A DNA stretch of 40,682 nt from Verrucomicrobiota bacterium (GCA_008933015.1 WBXH01000004.1:1-40682); one strand, 5' to 3'. Positions 28,686 through 38,362 are shown, counted from the first letter of the stretch. Numbers and translations: made by a program. Notes: generated by a model not told the origin, from the letters alone.

Positions 28686-28754
28686 GGGGCGTAATATAGC
28701 CGCTTCTTACGCAAGGAGGGCTTCTTACCTTAAGCCTATGCCAAGGGCTCTATG

Positions 28755-30044
28755 TCAGAAGGGCCTGGTCACCCCTCGCGAGTGAACGACTTCCCCCTTA
28801 ACGAAGCGCTCGTGATTTTCTTCCACGCGATCTAGGTCATAGAGGTAGTTCACCATGATGCCCGCAGATTCTCGGAGTCCTTTCTTGGAGAGGTCTGCGG
28901 CCCAATTGAGGCGGTAGAGTTTGGCTCCGTTTCCAAGATGAAACTTAGCAACCGGATTCCCTCCCTTTTTTGAGGAACAGTGAATCAGGTACAAGGAGCA
29001 AAGAGCGGAGAGGGCCTCACATTCCTTTCGGTTTGCCTGCGTGGGCATCCATCCCTCGCCCAGACGTTGCGGCCATGCTTTCTCCTTAAGATTAAGAGCA
29101 CGTATGGCTTCCTCTATCCGCTCAACAAGCGCCGGAGTCTTAACCGAATTATCCAAAGGCGCTCCAGATGCCGCCCATTCCATAAATCCCGGGATGGGTG
29201 AGAGGGTGACAAAAGTTTTAAGTGCCGGAAATTCCGTTTTCAGTTGGGCCGCTACCCGTTTGATAAGGAAATTCCCGAGAGAAACGCTACGAAGTCCCGG
29301 TTCGCAGTTGCTGATGGAATAGAAGGCTGCAACTTTGAATTTTCCACTCTCCAAGGGAGCGGATTTTTTATCAACTAAGGGGCCTATTCGATCGGGTATT
29401 TCTGACAGTAGGGCGACTTCAACGAAAATAAGGGGTTCCTCGGGAAGTTGGGGGTGAAAGAAGGCGAAGCAGCGACGGTCGGGTTGTAGACGCCGACGGA
29501 GATCTTCCCACCCGTCGATTTCGTGGACGGCTTCCTGCTCGATGATTTTTTCGAGAATCTGGGCCGGAGATTGCCAGTCCACGCGGTGCATCTTGAGGAA
29601 CCCGGGATTAAACCAGGAAGTCAGAAGATGACGGAAATCCTGATCAACAGCGGCGAATTCGGGATGTTTATCGAGAAGTTTCAATAGGTTCCTCCGCATG
29701 GTGAGAACGGCACGGGTTCCCTCAGGAGCCCTATTAATACGACGAAGAAGCTCCTGACGGGGAGTTTCGGCAACCTTTGTCAAGGTGATCAGATTTAGGG
29801 CATTGGGGTCTTCCGCATAGGCCTGGGCGGCCTTGAGAACGGCCTCTGGTTCAGGATTAAACTCCAATGCTAGGGCTCGATAAAAATCAACGCGCTGGGT
29901 TTCTTCGAGTTCCTGAAACTGGTGCATGACCTCTAGTGCCATGCTTGTGCTATTGGATTCCCCTCTTTCTGAAATCAGCTTTTTGGCGGCAGTCACCGCC
30001 CGTGCCAACTGCTTGGAACCAGTGAATCGTTCGAAAAATGACAT
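28755..30044 (-). CDS. Malonyl-CoA decarboxylase
   Basis: LTSWFNPGFLKMHRVDWQSPAQILEKIIEQEAVHEIDGWEDLRRRLQPDRRCFAFFHPQLPEEPLIFVEVAL, FYSISNCEPGLRSVSLGNFLIKRV, FVTLSPIPGFMEWA; start trimmed from 30134. Confidence 0.95.
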   Translation of the reverse strand: MSFFERFTGSKQLARAVTAAKKLISERGESNSTSMALEVMHQFQELEETQRVDFYRALALEFNPEPEAVLKAAQAYAEDPNALNLITLTKVAETPRQELLRRINRAPEGTRAVLTMRRNLLKLLDKHPEFAAVDQDFRHLLTSWFNPGFLKMHRVDWQSPAQILEKIIEQEAVHEIDGWEDLRRRLQPDRRCFAFFHPQLPEEPLIFVEVALLSEIPDRIGPLVDKKSAPLESGKFKVAAFYSISNCEPGLRSVSLGNFLIKRVAAQLKTEFPALKTFVTLSPIPGFMEWAASGAPLDNSVKTPALVERIEEAIRALNLKEKAWPQRLGEGWMPTQANRKECEALSALCSLYLIHCSSKKGGNPVAKFHLGNGAKLYRLNWAADLSKKGLRESAGIMVNYLYDLDRVEENHERFVKGEVVHSRGVTRPF

Positions 30045-30193
30045 GGAGGAATGGTTGAAAGCTTTAGCCGAAATGTGGAGGAGTCTTTTCTCTTTGTCTA
30101 GCAAGCAAGCTCCGGATGATTTCTCTGCTTGCATGGGGCTTTATGCATAGAAATGCTTAGCAGGATCGTTTCGATATCTTCGCCAGCACCCCC

Positions 30194-31357
30194 ATGACTA
30201 ACCCCTCCCGCTCCTCCGGGCCTCTTGCCGGCATTGTCGTTCTCGATCTATCCCGAATCTTAGCTGGGCCCTATTGCACGCTTCTAATGGCTGAGATGGG
30301 GGCTCGTGTGATCAAGGTCGAGCCACCCAAAGGGGGCGATGATGCGCGCGCCTATGGTCCCTTCGTGAATGGGAAATCCGCCTACTTTGCCTCGATCAAC
30401 CGAGGCAAAGAGAGCATCGCACTCGATCTCAAAAATGATGCTGATCGGAAAATCTTGGAGGGGTTGCTCGAAAAGGCGGATGTCATCGTTGAAAATTTCC
30501 GGCCCGGAACGATGGAGCGACTGGGTTACGGGTGGGAAACTCTGCATGTGAAATACCCGAGACTGATCTATGCCGCAGCTTCGGGCTTTGGTCATACCGG
30601 TCCTAATTCGAAAGACCCCGCCTACGACATGGTGATGCAGGGTCTCGGTGGAATGATGAGCATCACGGGTCACGAGGGGGGCGATCCGGCCCGGGTTGGC
30701 ATGTCTATCGGGGATATCGGTGCCGGACTCTACACGGCGATTGCCGTGAATGCGGCGCTAGTTCATCGATTGACCACTGGTGAAGCCACCAAGGTGGACA
30801 TCGCCATGTTCGACTGTCAACTGGCACTCCTTGAAAATGCCATCATGCGGTACAACGTGGAGGGTGAGGTTCCCGGACCGCTTGGAGCAAGGCATCCGAC
30901 AATCACTCCTTTCCAAGCTTTCCGTGCTGCGGATGGACCGATCATCATTGCTGCCGGAAACGATGGTCTGTTCGTGAAGATGTGCGAGGCTCTTGCCTGT
31001 CCCGACATGGCGGCCAACCCCGACTATGCCACCAATGCGTGGAGGCTCAAAAATCTTCAACTCCTCCAGAAGGAGATCGGGGAGGTGCTGAAAACCAAAA
31101 GTGTTGCCGAATGGGTGACGATTCTGGCGGCAGCAGGTGTGCCGAGCGGTCCCATCAATTCTGTAGCGCAGGCAATCAAACACCCGCAGGTGAGTCCACG
31201 GAATATGCTCGTTGAGGTTCCTGATGGCAGTGGTGGGACGCTCAAACTGGTCGGTAATCCCCTTAAGATATCGGGATTTGAGGATCCGTCCACTCGCGCT
31301 CAGGCTCCTGATCTGGATGGGAATCGGAATGATATTCTCTCTTGGATCGGCGGCTAG
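30194..31357 (+). CDS. Class III (CaiB/BaiF family) CoA-transferase
   Basis: GPLAGIVVLDLSRILAGPYCTLLMAEMGARVIKVEPPKGGDDAR, INRGKESIALDLK, DVIVENFRPGTMERLGYGWE, ASGFGHTGPNSKDPAYDMVMQGLGGMMSITG. Confidence 0.96.
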   Translation: MTNPSRSSGPLAGIVVLDLSRILAGPYCTLLMAEMGARVIKVEPPKGGDDARAYGPFVNGKSAYFASINRGKESIALDLKNDADRKILEGLLEKADVIVENFRPGTMERLGYGWETLHVKYPRLIYAAASGFGHTGPNSKDPAYDMVMQGLGGMMSITGHEGGDPARVGMSIGDIGAGLYTAIAVNAALVHRLTTGEATKVDIAMFDCQLALLENAIMRYNVEGEVPGPLGARHPTITPFQAFRAADGPIIIAAGNDGLFVKMCEALACPDMAANPDYATNAWRLKNLQLLQKEIGEVLKTKSVAEWVTILAAAGVPSGPINSVAQAIKHPQVSPRNMLVEVPDGSGGTLKLVGNPLKISGFEDPSTRAQAPDLDGNRNDILSWIGG

Positions 31358-31395
31358 CGGTTAGTTTTCAGGATAAAAAAGCAACCCTTACCCCC

Positions 31396-31803
31396 ATGAT
31401 GATTTACGGCACGGCCCTTCTCGCCATCTGTACCCTGATCGGTATCTCCATCGGAGAAGAGCTTGGGTCATTCCTAGGCGTGAAGGCTAATGTCGGAGGA
31501 GTTGGCTTTGCCATGCTCCTGCTTATCCTAACGACGTCCTGGCTTATAAAAAGGGGCCGATTCAGACCACTCTCCGCCGAGGGCATCCAGTTTTGGAGCG
31601 GTATCTATATTCCAATTGTTGTTGCGATGTCTGCCAAGCAGAACGTCGTCGTTGCGATGAAGGGTGGTCCCGCCGCAATCGTTGCCGGTGTTTTGGGGGT
31701 GGGGATCAGCTTTGCCATGATTCCCTACGTCAACCGGATCGGAGCCCCCAAGGATGCGCTGCCTGCCAAGCTGGAGGAAGTCCCGACGGAGAATATGCGA
31801 TGA
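31396..31803 (+). CDS. madL: Malonate transporter subunit MadL
   Basis: MMIYGTALLAICTLIGISIGEELGSFLGVKANVGGVGFAMLLLILTTSWL; followed by madM; start trimmed from 31342. Confidence 0.88.
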   Translation: MMIYGTALLAICTLIGISIGEELGSFLGVKANVGGVGFAMLLLILTTSWLIKRGRFRPLSAEGIQFWSGIYIPIVVAMSAKQNVVVAMKGGPAAIVAGVLGVGISFAMIPYVNRIGAPKDALPAKLEEVPTENMR

Positions 31804-32564
31804 TTGAGTTGCTGCGACATACGATGGAAGCGAATGGCCTGCTTACGGCGTTCGTTGTTGTTGGCGTGATGATGTGGGTCTCCAACTGGATTTCCAAGAC
31901 TTTGACCGGCGGGCGATTGCATGGCTCGGCGATCGCCGTTTTCGGCGGTCTTATCCTGGCCTACGTTGGAGGGGTCACCACCGGCGGAAAAAACGGGATC
32001 ACGGACATTCCTTTTTTTGCTGGAATAGGCTTGATGGGTGGAGCGATGTTTCGGGATTTCGCTATCGTCGCTACAGCGTTTGGGGCCTCCTTTGAGGATC
32101 TCAAGCGATCCGGGGTTTCCGTGATGATCGCGCTTGCACTCGGCATCACCGTCTCATTTGTTAGCGGTGCTGGTGCGGCTTATGCCTTCGGTTACCATGA
32201 TGCGGTTACTCTTTGTACGATCGGTGCAGGTGCCGCCACCTATATTGTCGGTCCGGTAACGGGCACTGCACTGGGCGCTAGCTCTGAAGCAATAGCCTTG
32301 AGCATCGCTGCCGGGCTGGTGAAGGCAATCGTCGTGATGATTGCCACGCCCCACCTGGCTAAAAAACTTCAACTCAATAACCCTCATACCGCCATGGTCT
32401 ATGGTGGCATGATGGGAACCCATAGCGGGATTGCGGCCGGCCTGCAGGCGACCGATCCCAAGCTTATGCCCTACGGGCTGATGGCTGCAGCTTTCTACAC
32501 CGGGTTAGGCTGTCTGGTCTGCCCATCAATCTTTTATTTTATACTTCTACGGCTATTACCTTAG
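31800..32564 (+). CDS. madM: Malonate transporter subunit MadM
   Basis: NGLLTAFVVVGVMMWVSNWISKTLTGGRLHGSAIAVFGGLILAYVGG.., GLQATDPKLMPYGLMAAAFYTGLGCLVCPS; ATGA overlap with madL; start trimmed from 31593. Confidence 0.9.
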   Translation: MIELLRHTMEANGLLTAFVVVGVMMWVSNWISKTLTGGRLHGSAIAVFGGLILAYVGGVTTGGKNGITDIPFFAGIGLMGGAMFRDFAIVATAFGASFEDLKRSGVSVMIALALGITVSFVSGAGAAYAFGYHDAVTLCTIGAGAATYIVGPVTGTALGASSEAIALSIAAGLVKAIVVMIATPHLAKKLQLNNPHTAMVYGGMMGTHSGIAAGLQATDPKLMPYGLMAAAFYTGLGCLVCPSIFYFILLRLLP

Positions 32565-32607
32565 TAGTTTTAAGGAGATCGGCGCTCTCCGACGATTTTT
32601 CCCTGAT

Positions 32608-33579
32608 CTAGGAATGCCCGAATCCCGCTCGAATATTCCCGATCCACTCCGAAATCCAGATAATCACGGCTCGTGAGAATTCTATGAAATCAAACGTGTT
32701 TTTCACGAAGTCCTCCGCGAAGGAGTGCAGGGATATCTCCTTGCCGGTCACTAGCAGAAGACACGTGATGATACTAAGATTGATAAGATAGATCACCATC
32801 AGCGAGAAAAAGGTGCCTCCGTAGTGCAGGTCGGGTTGTCCCTTGATGATGAGCAGGAAGGTGAAGACGAGGTGGAATGCCATTGTGAGTCCAATGAGTA
32901 GGAAAAGAACCCAGCGGTAGGGACTCATGTCAGTTGCGATCGATGCCGCGCCGTATAGGGTAATGACCAGCAGGCTGTAGATTGGGAAAAAATAGGGGGC
33001 TAGCGCGATCCATGTATTGACCCTATCGGTGAGGACATGTCCACCCTCCATGCTGACATGAAAATGATCCGCCACAGTGCCGCCAAATAGTTTCACCCAC
33101 AGGGCATGGGTGACTTCATGCCCGAAGACGTAGGGAAGCATTAGCATGTTTCGTGGAATGATGAGATAAAAAACCCCGAAGAGGATAATTCCCCCTGCAA
33201 AACATCCAAAGGACTGGGAGGCCAAGAGACCATGTTTCACGGAGGTGGCGAAGGAATGGGAAAAAGTTCGGGTCATTACCCATGCGACGGGTGCGAGGAA
33301 GAGGGCGATAATGAACTTTACAAGCGACTTCGGCACCGTGGCGTGTGCCACGGTGGCGGCTGCGGAGCTTTCCGGAGATGTCTGTCGGGAAAATTCCGAT
33401 GGTACGCCTTCATCGCCGGAACTTTTTCCCGTAAAGAGTTCCCCGGTTTGGGGAGAGAGAGTCTCCACCCGGATTCGATTTTTTGAACGGGAGTTTTTAC
33501 CCGCGGCGGATGGCCCCTTGATTCCCAAGACGCCCTGGTCAGTTTGGCCCTTGTCCTTTTTCTGGGAAGGGCGGGCCAT
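32608..33579 (-). CDS. M50-like integral membrane metalloprotease homologue
   Basis: HExxH motif (YVFGHEVTHALWVKLFGG) within a multi-TM C-terminal half; disordered N-terminus. Confidence 0.65.
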   Translation of the reverse strand: MARPSQKKDKGQTDQGVLGIKGPSAAGKNSRSKNRIRVETLSPQTGELFTGKSSGDEGVPSEFSRQTSPESSAAATVAHATVPKSLVKFIIALFLAPVAWVMTRTFSHSFATSVKHGLLASQSFGCFAGGIILFGVFYLIIPRNMLMLPYVFGHEVTHALWVKLFGGTVADHFHVSMEGGHVLTDRVNTWIALAPYFFPIYSLLVITLYGAASIATDMSPYRWVLFLLIGLTMAFHLVFTFLLIIKGQPDLHYGGTFFSLMVIYLINLSIITCLLLVTGKEISLHSFAEDFVKNTFDFIEFSRAVIIWISEWIGNIRAGFGHS

Positions 33580-33599
33580 GGTGCGTGCTAGCTGTCTCG

Positions 33600-34157
33600 T
33601 TAAGCCCTACCCATGTAGGCGCCGGTGCGTGTATCGACCTTCACGATCTCACCCTCCTTGATGAAGAGGGGCACCTGGATAACCTTCCCGGTCTCGAGAG
33701 TGGCTGTCTTCATGACATTGCTCGAGGAGTCTCCTTTCACGCCCTCGGGCGACTCGGCCACCCTGATGTTGGCTGAGGCGGGAAGTTCCACCGAGACTGC
33801 GCGCCCTTCGACGTAGAGGATCTCCACCTGCATGTTCTCAACAAGGAAGTCCTTCGAGTCACCCAGGAGGTCTGCTTGCAGCGTGATTGTCTCGAATGTC
33901 TCGGGATCCATGAAATTGTAGCCCTCCTGATCGGCATAGCTGAAATCAAGCTTGGTACGGTGAACATCCACGAGATCGACTTTTTCCGTGGAAGCAAAGC
34001 GAATGTCGGCCGACTTGCCCGTGCCGATGTAGCGGACAATGAGTTGGACAAAGGCGCGGAGGTTGCCGGGTGTGCGGTGAGTGACTTCAAGGACGATGGC
34101 GGCATTGCCGTTGTATTTGATAGCCATGCCTTTGCGGAGATCGTTTGCGAGTGCCAT
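33600..34157 (-). CDS. efp: Translation elongation factor P
   Basis: ANDLRKGMAIKYNGNAAIVLEVTHRTPGNLRAFVQLIVRYIGTGK..; KDFLVENMQVEILYVEGRAVSVELP; VIQVPLFIKEGEIVKVDTRTGAYMGRA. Confidence 0.96.
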   Translation of the reverse strand: MALANDLRKGMAIKYNGNAAIVLEVTHRTPGNLRAFVQLIVRYIGTGKSADIRFASTEKVDLVDVHRTKLDFSYADQEGYNFMDPETFETITLQADLLGDSKDFLVENMQVEILYVEGRAVSVELPASANIRVAESPEGVKGDSSSNVMKTATLETGKVIQVPLFIKEGEIVKVDTRTGAYMGRA

Positions 34158-34178
34158 AGAAGTTGTGCGGAGGGTTTG

Positions 34179-35150
34179 TTAGAGAAGTTTGAGTCGGGAC
34201 AGATCTTGAGAGTCGATGACGCCGAGGGGTTTGCCACCCTCATCCGTGACTACAAGATCATCAATGTGATGCTGTTCTAGCACCTTCAGTACCTCCGCGG
34301 CAAGTTTGTCGGCATGGATGGTGATCGGATTCCTAGTCATGACCCCGCTGACAGGTTGATTGCCGATCTGTGGATCGGAGGAGAAATGGCGTGCAAAATC
34401 ACCATGGGTAAAGATCCCCTCCAGAAGGCCCTGCTCATCGACCACAAGAGCAGCTCCAGCATGTTTGGAGGTGAGTTCCTTGAGTACGGAAATCACGGAA
34501 TCCGATCCCTTGACCAGGGCAATTTGATCGCCGCCGCGCATGATATCGCTGACCTTTAGAAGGAGGGTCCTCCCCAACTGTCCGGCTGGATGGAAGCGAG
34601 CGAAATCTTCCTTCGTGAAGCCCCTCTCTTCCAGCAGCACCATCGCCAGTGCATCACCGAGCGCCAACATCACCGTAGTGCTCGAGGTGGGCGCAAGGTT
34701 GTGTGGGCAGGCTTCCTGCGAGACCGATACATCGAGAACCAGATCACTAGCCTTTGCTAGGGAAGAATTGGGATTGCCCGTGAGGGAGATTTTCCGGATA
34801 TCAAATCGCGCCAAGGAGGGGAGAATGCGGATGAGTTCCTCCGTCTCACCGCTATAACTTAGGGTAAGGATCACATCCCCGTCGGAGATCACCCCGAGAT
34901 CCCCGTGGAGAGCATTGAGAGAGTTCAGCACAACGGCTGGCGCTCCCGTGCTGGTAAGTGAAGCGGCGATCTTCTCGCCGATATGGCCAGATTTACCCAC
35001 ACCGAGCACGACGATCTTGCCCCGCCGCTCGACGGCCTCGCGGAGCATTCCCACGGCAAGCGCAAAGCTGCTGTCGAGTCGCGCCGAAAGCCGGTGAAGT
35101 TCGTCGATTTCGATTGAGAGGACGCGGCGTGCGCGCTCAAGGGTTTCCAT
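34179..35150 (-). CDS. kdsD: KpsF/GutQ-type arabinose-5-phosphate isomerase (SIS + CBS)
   Basis: GKIVVLGVGKSGHIGEKIAASLTSTGAPA, HGDLGVISDGDVILTLSYSGETEEL, NLAPTSSTTVMLALGDALA, C-terminal CBS pair. Confidence 0.95.
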   Translation of the reverse strand: METLERARRVLSIEIDELHRLSARLDSSFALAVGMLREAVERRGKIVVLGVGKSGHIGEKIAASLTSTGAPAVVLNSLNALHGDLGVISDGDVILTLSYSGETEELIRILPSLARFDIRKISLTGNPNSSLAKASDLVLDVSVSQEACPHNLAPTSSTTVMLALGDALAMVLLEERGFTKEDFARFHPAGQLGRTLLLKVSDIMRGGDQIALVKGSDSVISVLKELTSKHAGAALVVDEQGLLEGIFTHGDFARHFSSDPQIGNQPVSGVMTRNPITIHADKLAAEVLKVLEQHHIDDLVVTDEGGKPLGVIDSQDLSRLKLL

Positions 35151-35270
35151 GTGTGGGAGTTTGACCGGATCTGATCCTTTTGATCAACGATGAAGGATAG
35201 GGCACCAAGATTCCCAAGAGGCTTTCCGAAGGCTTGCCCGCGGAGAACAAAGGCCCTTAAGTTAAAAGAA

Positions 35271-35618
35271 ATGAAAGGCATCAGTCCCCGTTTCCGGATG
35301 TTTTCCCTGATCGTCACCTTGGCGTCGACGGCTTTCCTCCCGATGAAGGGAATCCTTGCCCAGCAGGTGAACCCCGATGCCGGGTTCATCGCTCCCAAGC
35401 TTAAGAAAGCCAAAGTGGAGCAAAAAACCGATATGGGCGCTCCCAGTGCGTATGATATCCAGGGCATTGTTGCCCAGGCCTTTAAGATGAAGAACCCCCT
35501 TCAGATGGTCAGTCCGCTGGCCCCCAAGAAAGACGGGAACGGCCATGATGACATCGCCTGGGACCCCGATAATCCAGAGGTGCCTAAGGGAATCATCTTC
35601 TTCGGTGTCCAGTGGTGA
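35271..35618 (+). CDS. Small secreted hypothetical protein
   Basis: Signal-like MFSLIVTLASTAFLPMKGILAQ; no recognised domain; start uncertain. Confidence 0.5.
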   Translation: MKGISPRFRMFSLIVTLASTAFLPMKGILAQQVNPDAGFIAPKLKKAKVEQKTDMGAPSAYDIQGIVAQAFKMKNPLQMVSPLAPKKDGNGHDDIAWDPDNPEVPKGIIFFGVQW

Positions 35619-35649
35619 TTGGCCTAGAAATCATGTTTCCCGAAAAGTG

Positions 35650-36768
35650 ATGGGATCAACCGAGTCCGTGAAGGTTGCTCTTCTCTTTGTCTCAATGCCT
35701 GTCGGCGGAGCGGAGGATTTTCTTCTCTCGGCTAGCAAATACATGCCCGAGGAAATCAAGGCTCGTTTTGTCTGCCTGAGAAGCCTAGGTGTCCTCGGTG
35801 AGGAGGCTCTTGCAGCGGGACTGAAAATAGATCTGGTCCCGGTTTTCCCGACAAAGAGGGTGAACCCTCTCGGGATGATCCGACTAGCTCGCTGGTTCCG
35901 GCAGAACGGCATCCAAGTCGTCCACGCCCAATCCTACCACGATCAGCTGTTTGGGGTGATTGCTGCCAAATTAGCCGGGATCAAGTCCATCGTCCACCAG
36001 CAGAAGACGTTCCTCGAGATGAAGGGGCGTAAAGGATTCTTCATGCGTCACATCTACCGATGGGCTGATCACGTAATCGCCCTCTCGGAAGAGACCCGTC
36101 ACGATCTGATCGAGGCGTTCCAGTTGGATCCGAAGGAAGTCTCGGTGATTCCCAATGCGATTGACCCCGATCTTTTTCAGCCCGCAAAAGATCGCAAGGA
36201 GGTCCGGGCGCGCCTTGGATTATCCCCGGAAGGGATCTTAATCGGCTCGGTGGCCTCCCTCCATCCCACAAAAAATCATCAGGCAACGATCGGTGCCATG
36301 GCGCTCCTGGCCAAGAAAGGCCTCCCCCTGCCGACCTTCATGCTCTTTGGAGAGGGAGCAGACAGGGTCTCGCTGGAGCGCGGCATCCGGGAGAACAATC
36401 TGGAGGGGCATCTTGTTCTGGCTGGTCGCAAGCGCCCGGTGGCTCCCTGGATTCAGACGCTTGACTTCTTTGTGCTCGCCTCGCACTGGGAGGGGCAGCC
36501 GCTCGCTCTGCTGCAGGCGCTTGAGTGCAGGGTTCCGATTATGGCCAGCAGGATCGAGGGGAACACCATCCTGCTTGGTGAGGATCACCCAGGGTTATTC
36601 GCTCCGGGCGACCACGCCGGCTATGCGCACCTTCTGGAGAGGGCCATGACGGAAGCCCGGTTCCGCGATGACATTCTTAACTTCCAGGAGAAACTCCCCA
36701 GACCTTCCCTCCCGATCCTCAGCCAGCAACTCGGTAATCTCTACATCCGGTTGGCGGGAAGATCCTGA
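35650..36768 (+). CDS. GT4-family glycosyltransferase
   Basis: VALLFVSMPVGGAEDFLL, VVHAQSYHDQLFGVIAAKLAG, VIPNAIDPDLFQP, FVLASHWEGQPLALLQALECRVPIMAS; start trimmed from 35545. Confidence 0.92.
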   Translation: MGSTESVKVALLFVSMPVGGAEDFLLSASKYMPEEIKARFVCLRSLGVLGEEALAAGLKIDLVPVFPTKRVNPLGMIRLARWFRQNGIQVVHAQSYHDQLFGVIAAKLAGIKSIVHQQKTFLEMKGRKGFFMRHIYRWADHVIALSEETRHDLIEAFQLDPKEVSVIPNAIDPDLFQPAKDRKEVRARLGLSPEGILIGSVASLHPTKNHQATIGAMALLAKKGLPLPTFMLFGEGADRVSLERGIRENNLEGHLVLAGRKRPVAPWIQTLDFFVLASHWEGQPLALLQALECRVPIMASRIEGNTILLGEDHPGLFAPGDHAGYAHLLERAMTEARFRDDILNFQEKLPRPSLPILSQQLGNLYIRLAGRS

Positions 36769-37805
36769 GAGCTCTTCCGCTCGGCTAAGAGCGAATCAAC
36801 CGCCTCCAGTACAGCTTGAACGGTGATCTCTTGCATCAATTCTTCACCGGGAAGTTGATAGCGCTCGGTCTCGATCATCTTGTCTTTGGAGCGCACAACA
36901 CGATGGGGAGATTTCCAAGGCCTAAACTGATACGCGGGAGCATGTCCGAAGAGGGCCACCGAGGGGCATTGCACCGCGGCGGCCAAGTGCATCGCCGCCG
37001 TGTCAACTCCTACAAAAAGACCGGCTGAATCGATCAGGCCAGCAAGCTGTGGCCAAGAGAGAGCGCCTTCGGTAGTGATCACCCGCCCGCCGTTTCCTTC
37101 GCAGAGCATCGAGGCCTCCGAGATTTCACGGGGATTCGGGCCGCAGCTGATCACAACCTGAGGGAATGTTTTCAGCAGTTCGGGGATCACCTGCCTCCAT
37201 CGCTCCAAGGCCCATGACTTCGAGTGCCATCGGGTGGCGGCATGAACGAGGGCGTAGGATCCTTGGGGTAAATGCATCAGCTCATGAGGGGTTATCGCCT
37301 TCTGTGCAAATCGTAAGGAAGGGGGCTCCTCGGGCAGGGAGAGAGATTCCCGGACGGCATTGTAATCACGGAGCACTTGATGCACGGGACCATGACCGCT
37401 CGTGACAAGATGGTTGAAGCGGCCTTTCCAAAAATGTCCGAGCGGATCTCCCTCGGGCCGTTCATAGCTGTTGGTGCAACGAACGGTGGCGTGACTTGCC
37501 CACACGAGCATCCTCCCACGGTCGTTATCCCCCAACTCGAAGGCATAATCAAAGGGTGTCCTGATAACCTCGATGAGCGACACGAGATCCGCACCTGAAT
37601 CTCTCCATGTCCTTCTTCCCTCTTCAGGTCGGGCCGTTGTCACGATCCGGTCGATCTCCGGGCACCCTGCGAGGATGCCTTCGGTGCCACGCCTCACTGC
37701 GACCCAGATTTCAGCCTCGGGAAATTGACGCTTTGTCGCGACGATCGTTGGCGTCAGCAGGAGGTTGTCCCCGATGTGGCGGAGCTTTGTGAAGAGGATG
37801 CGCAT
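36741..37805 (-). CDS. GT9-family (heptosyltransferase-like) glycosyltransferase
   Basis: MRILFTKLRHIGDNLLLTPTIVATKRQFPEAEIWVAVRRGTEGIL, YALVHAATRWHSKSWALERW, AGLFVGVDTAAMHLAAAVQCPSVALFG; start trimmed from 37952. Confidence 0.93.
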   Translation of the reverse strand: MRILFTKLRHIGDNLLLTPTIVATKRQFPEAEIWVAVRRGTEGILAGCPEIDRIVTTARPEEGRRTWRDSGADLVSLIEVIRTPFDYAFELGDNDRGRMLVWASHATVRCTNSYERPEGDPLGHFWKGRFNHLVTSGHGPVHQVLRDYNAVRESLSLPEEPPSLRFAQKAITPHELMHLPQGSYALVHAATRWHSKSWALERWRQVIPELLKTFPQVVISCGPNPREISEASMLCEGNGGRVITTEGALSWPQLAGLIDSAGLFVGVDTAAMHLAAAVQCPSVALFGHAPAYQFRPWKSPHRVVRSKDKMIETERYQLPGEELMQEITVQAVLEAVDSLLAERKSSQDLPANRM

Positions 37806-37848
37806 TTCTATCCCGTCTCGTCCCATCCCATAAGCAACGAGTTCGGCC

Positions 37849-38298
37849 CTAGCTTCCGTGAACCGGGATGACGGTGACCGGGATGCTTGATTTGTGCAGC
37901 ACCGAAGTGACCACGCTGCCGCTGAAGAGCTGAAAGAGGGCACCATGACCATGGGATCCCAGAACGATCATTGAGGCCGCGAGTCGCTTGGATTGATTCA
38001 GAATCTCATCTACGGGAAGGGCTGTGGAGACGAGTGTTTCAACGGAGAGGCCTTTGCTTCTGAGCGGGGAGGCAAATTGCTCCAAGCGCTCCTTCACTAG
38101 GTTCAGGTCGGGTGGTTCCACCGGCACTGGGGCCGTGATCACATCCATGGCAGCTCCTACCGGCACATAGGAGGCAATCGGCTCCCATACGTTCAGTAGC
38201 ACGAGCTTTGCCTGCATGGCCTCGGCAAGGGCCGAGGCACCATCGACGACTTTTTGCGTGATCTGGCTGAAATCAACTGCGGCGAGGATCGTTTTCAT
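37849..38298 (-). CDS. Universal stress protein (UspA family)
   Basis: MKTILAAVDFSQITQKVVDGASALAEAMQAKLVLLNVWEP, MIVLGSHGHGALFQLFSGSVVTSVLHKSSIPVTVI. Confidence 0.94.
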   Translation of the reverse strand: MKTILAAVDFSQITQKVVDGASALAEAMQAKLVLLNVWEPIASYVPVGAAMDVITAPVPVEPPDLNLVKERLEQFASPLRSKGLSVETLVSTALPVDEILNQSKRLAASMIVLGSHGHGALFQLFSGSVVTSVLHKSSIPVTVIPVHGS

Positions 38299-38362
38299 GT
38301 TTGCAAGCATGGAACGGGGGCGCCCGCCTTGCCAGCGAAATGCACCCGCCTATACTGGAGGA

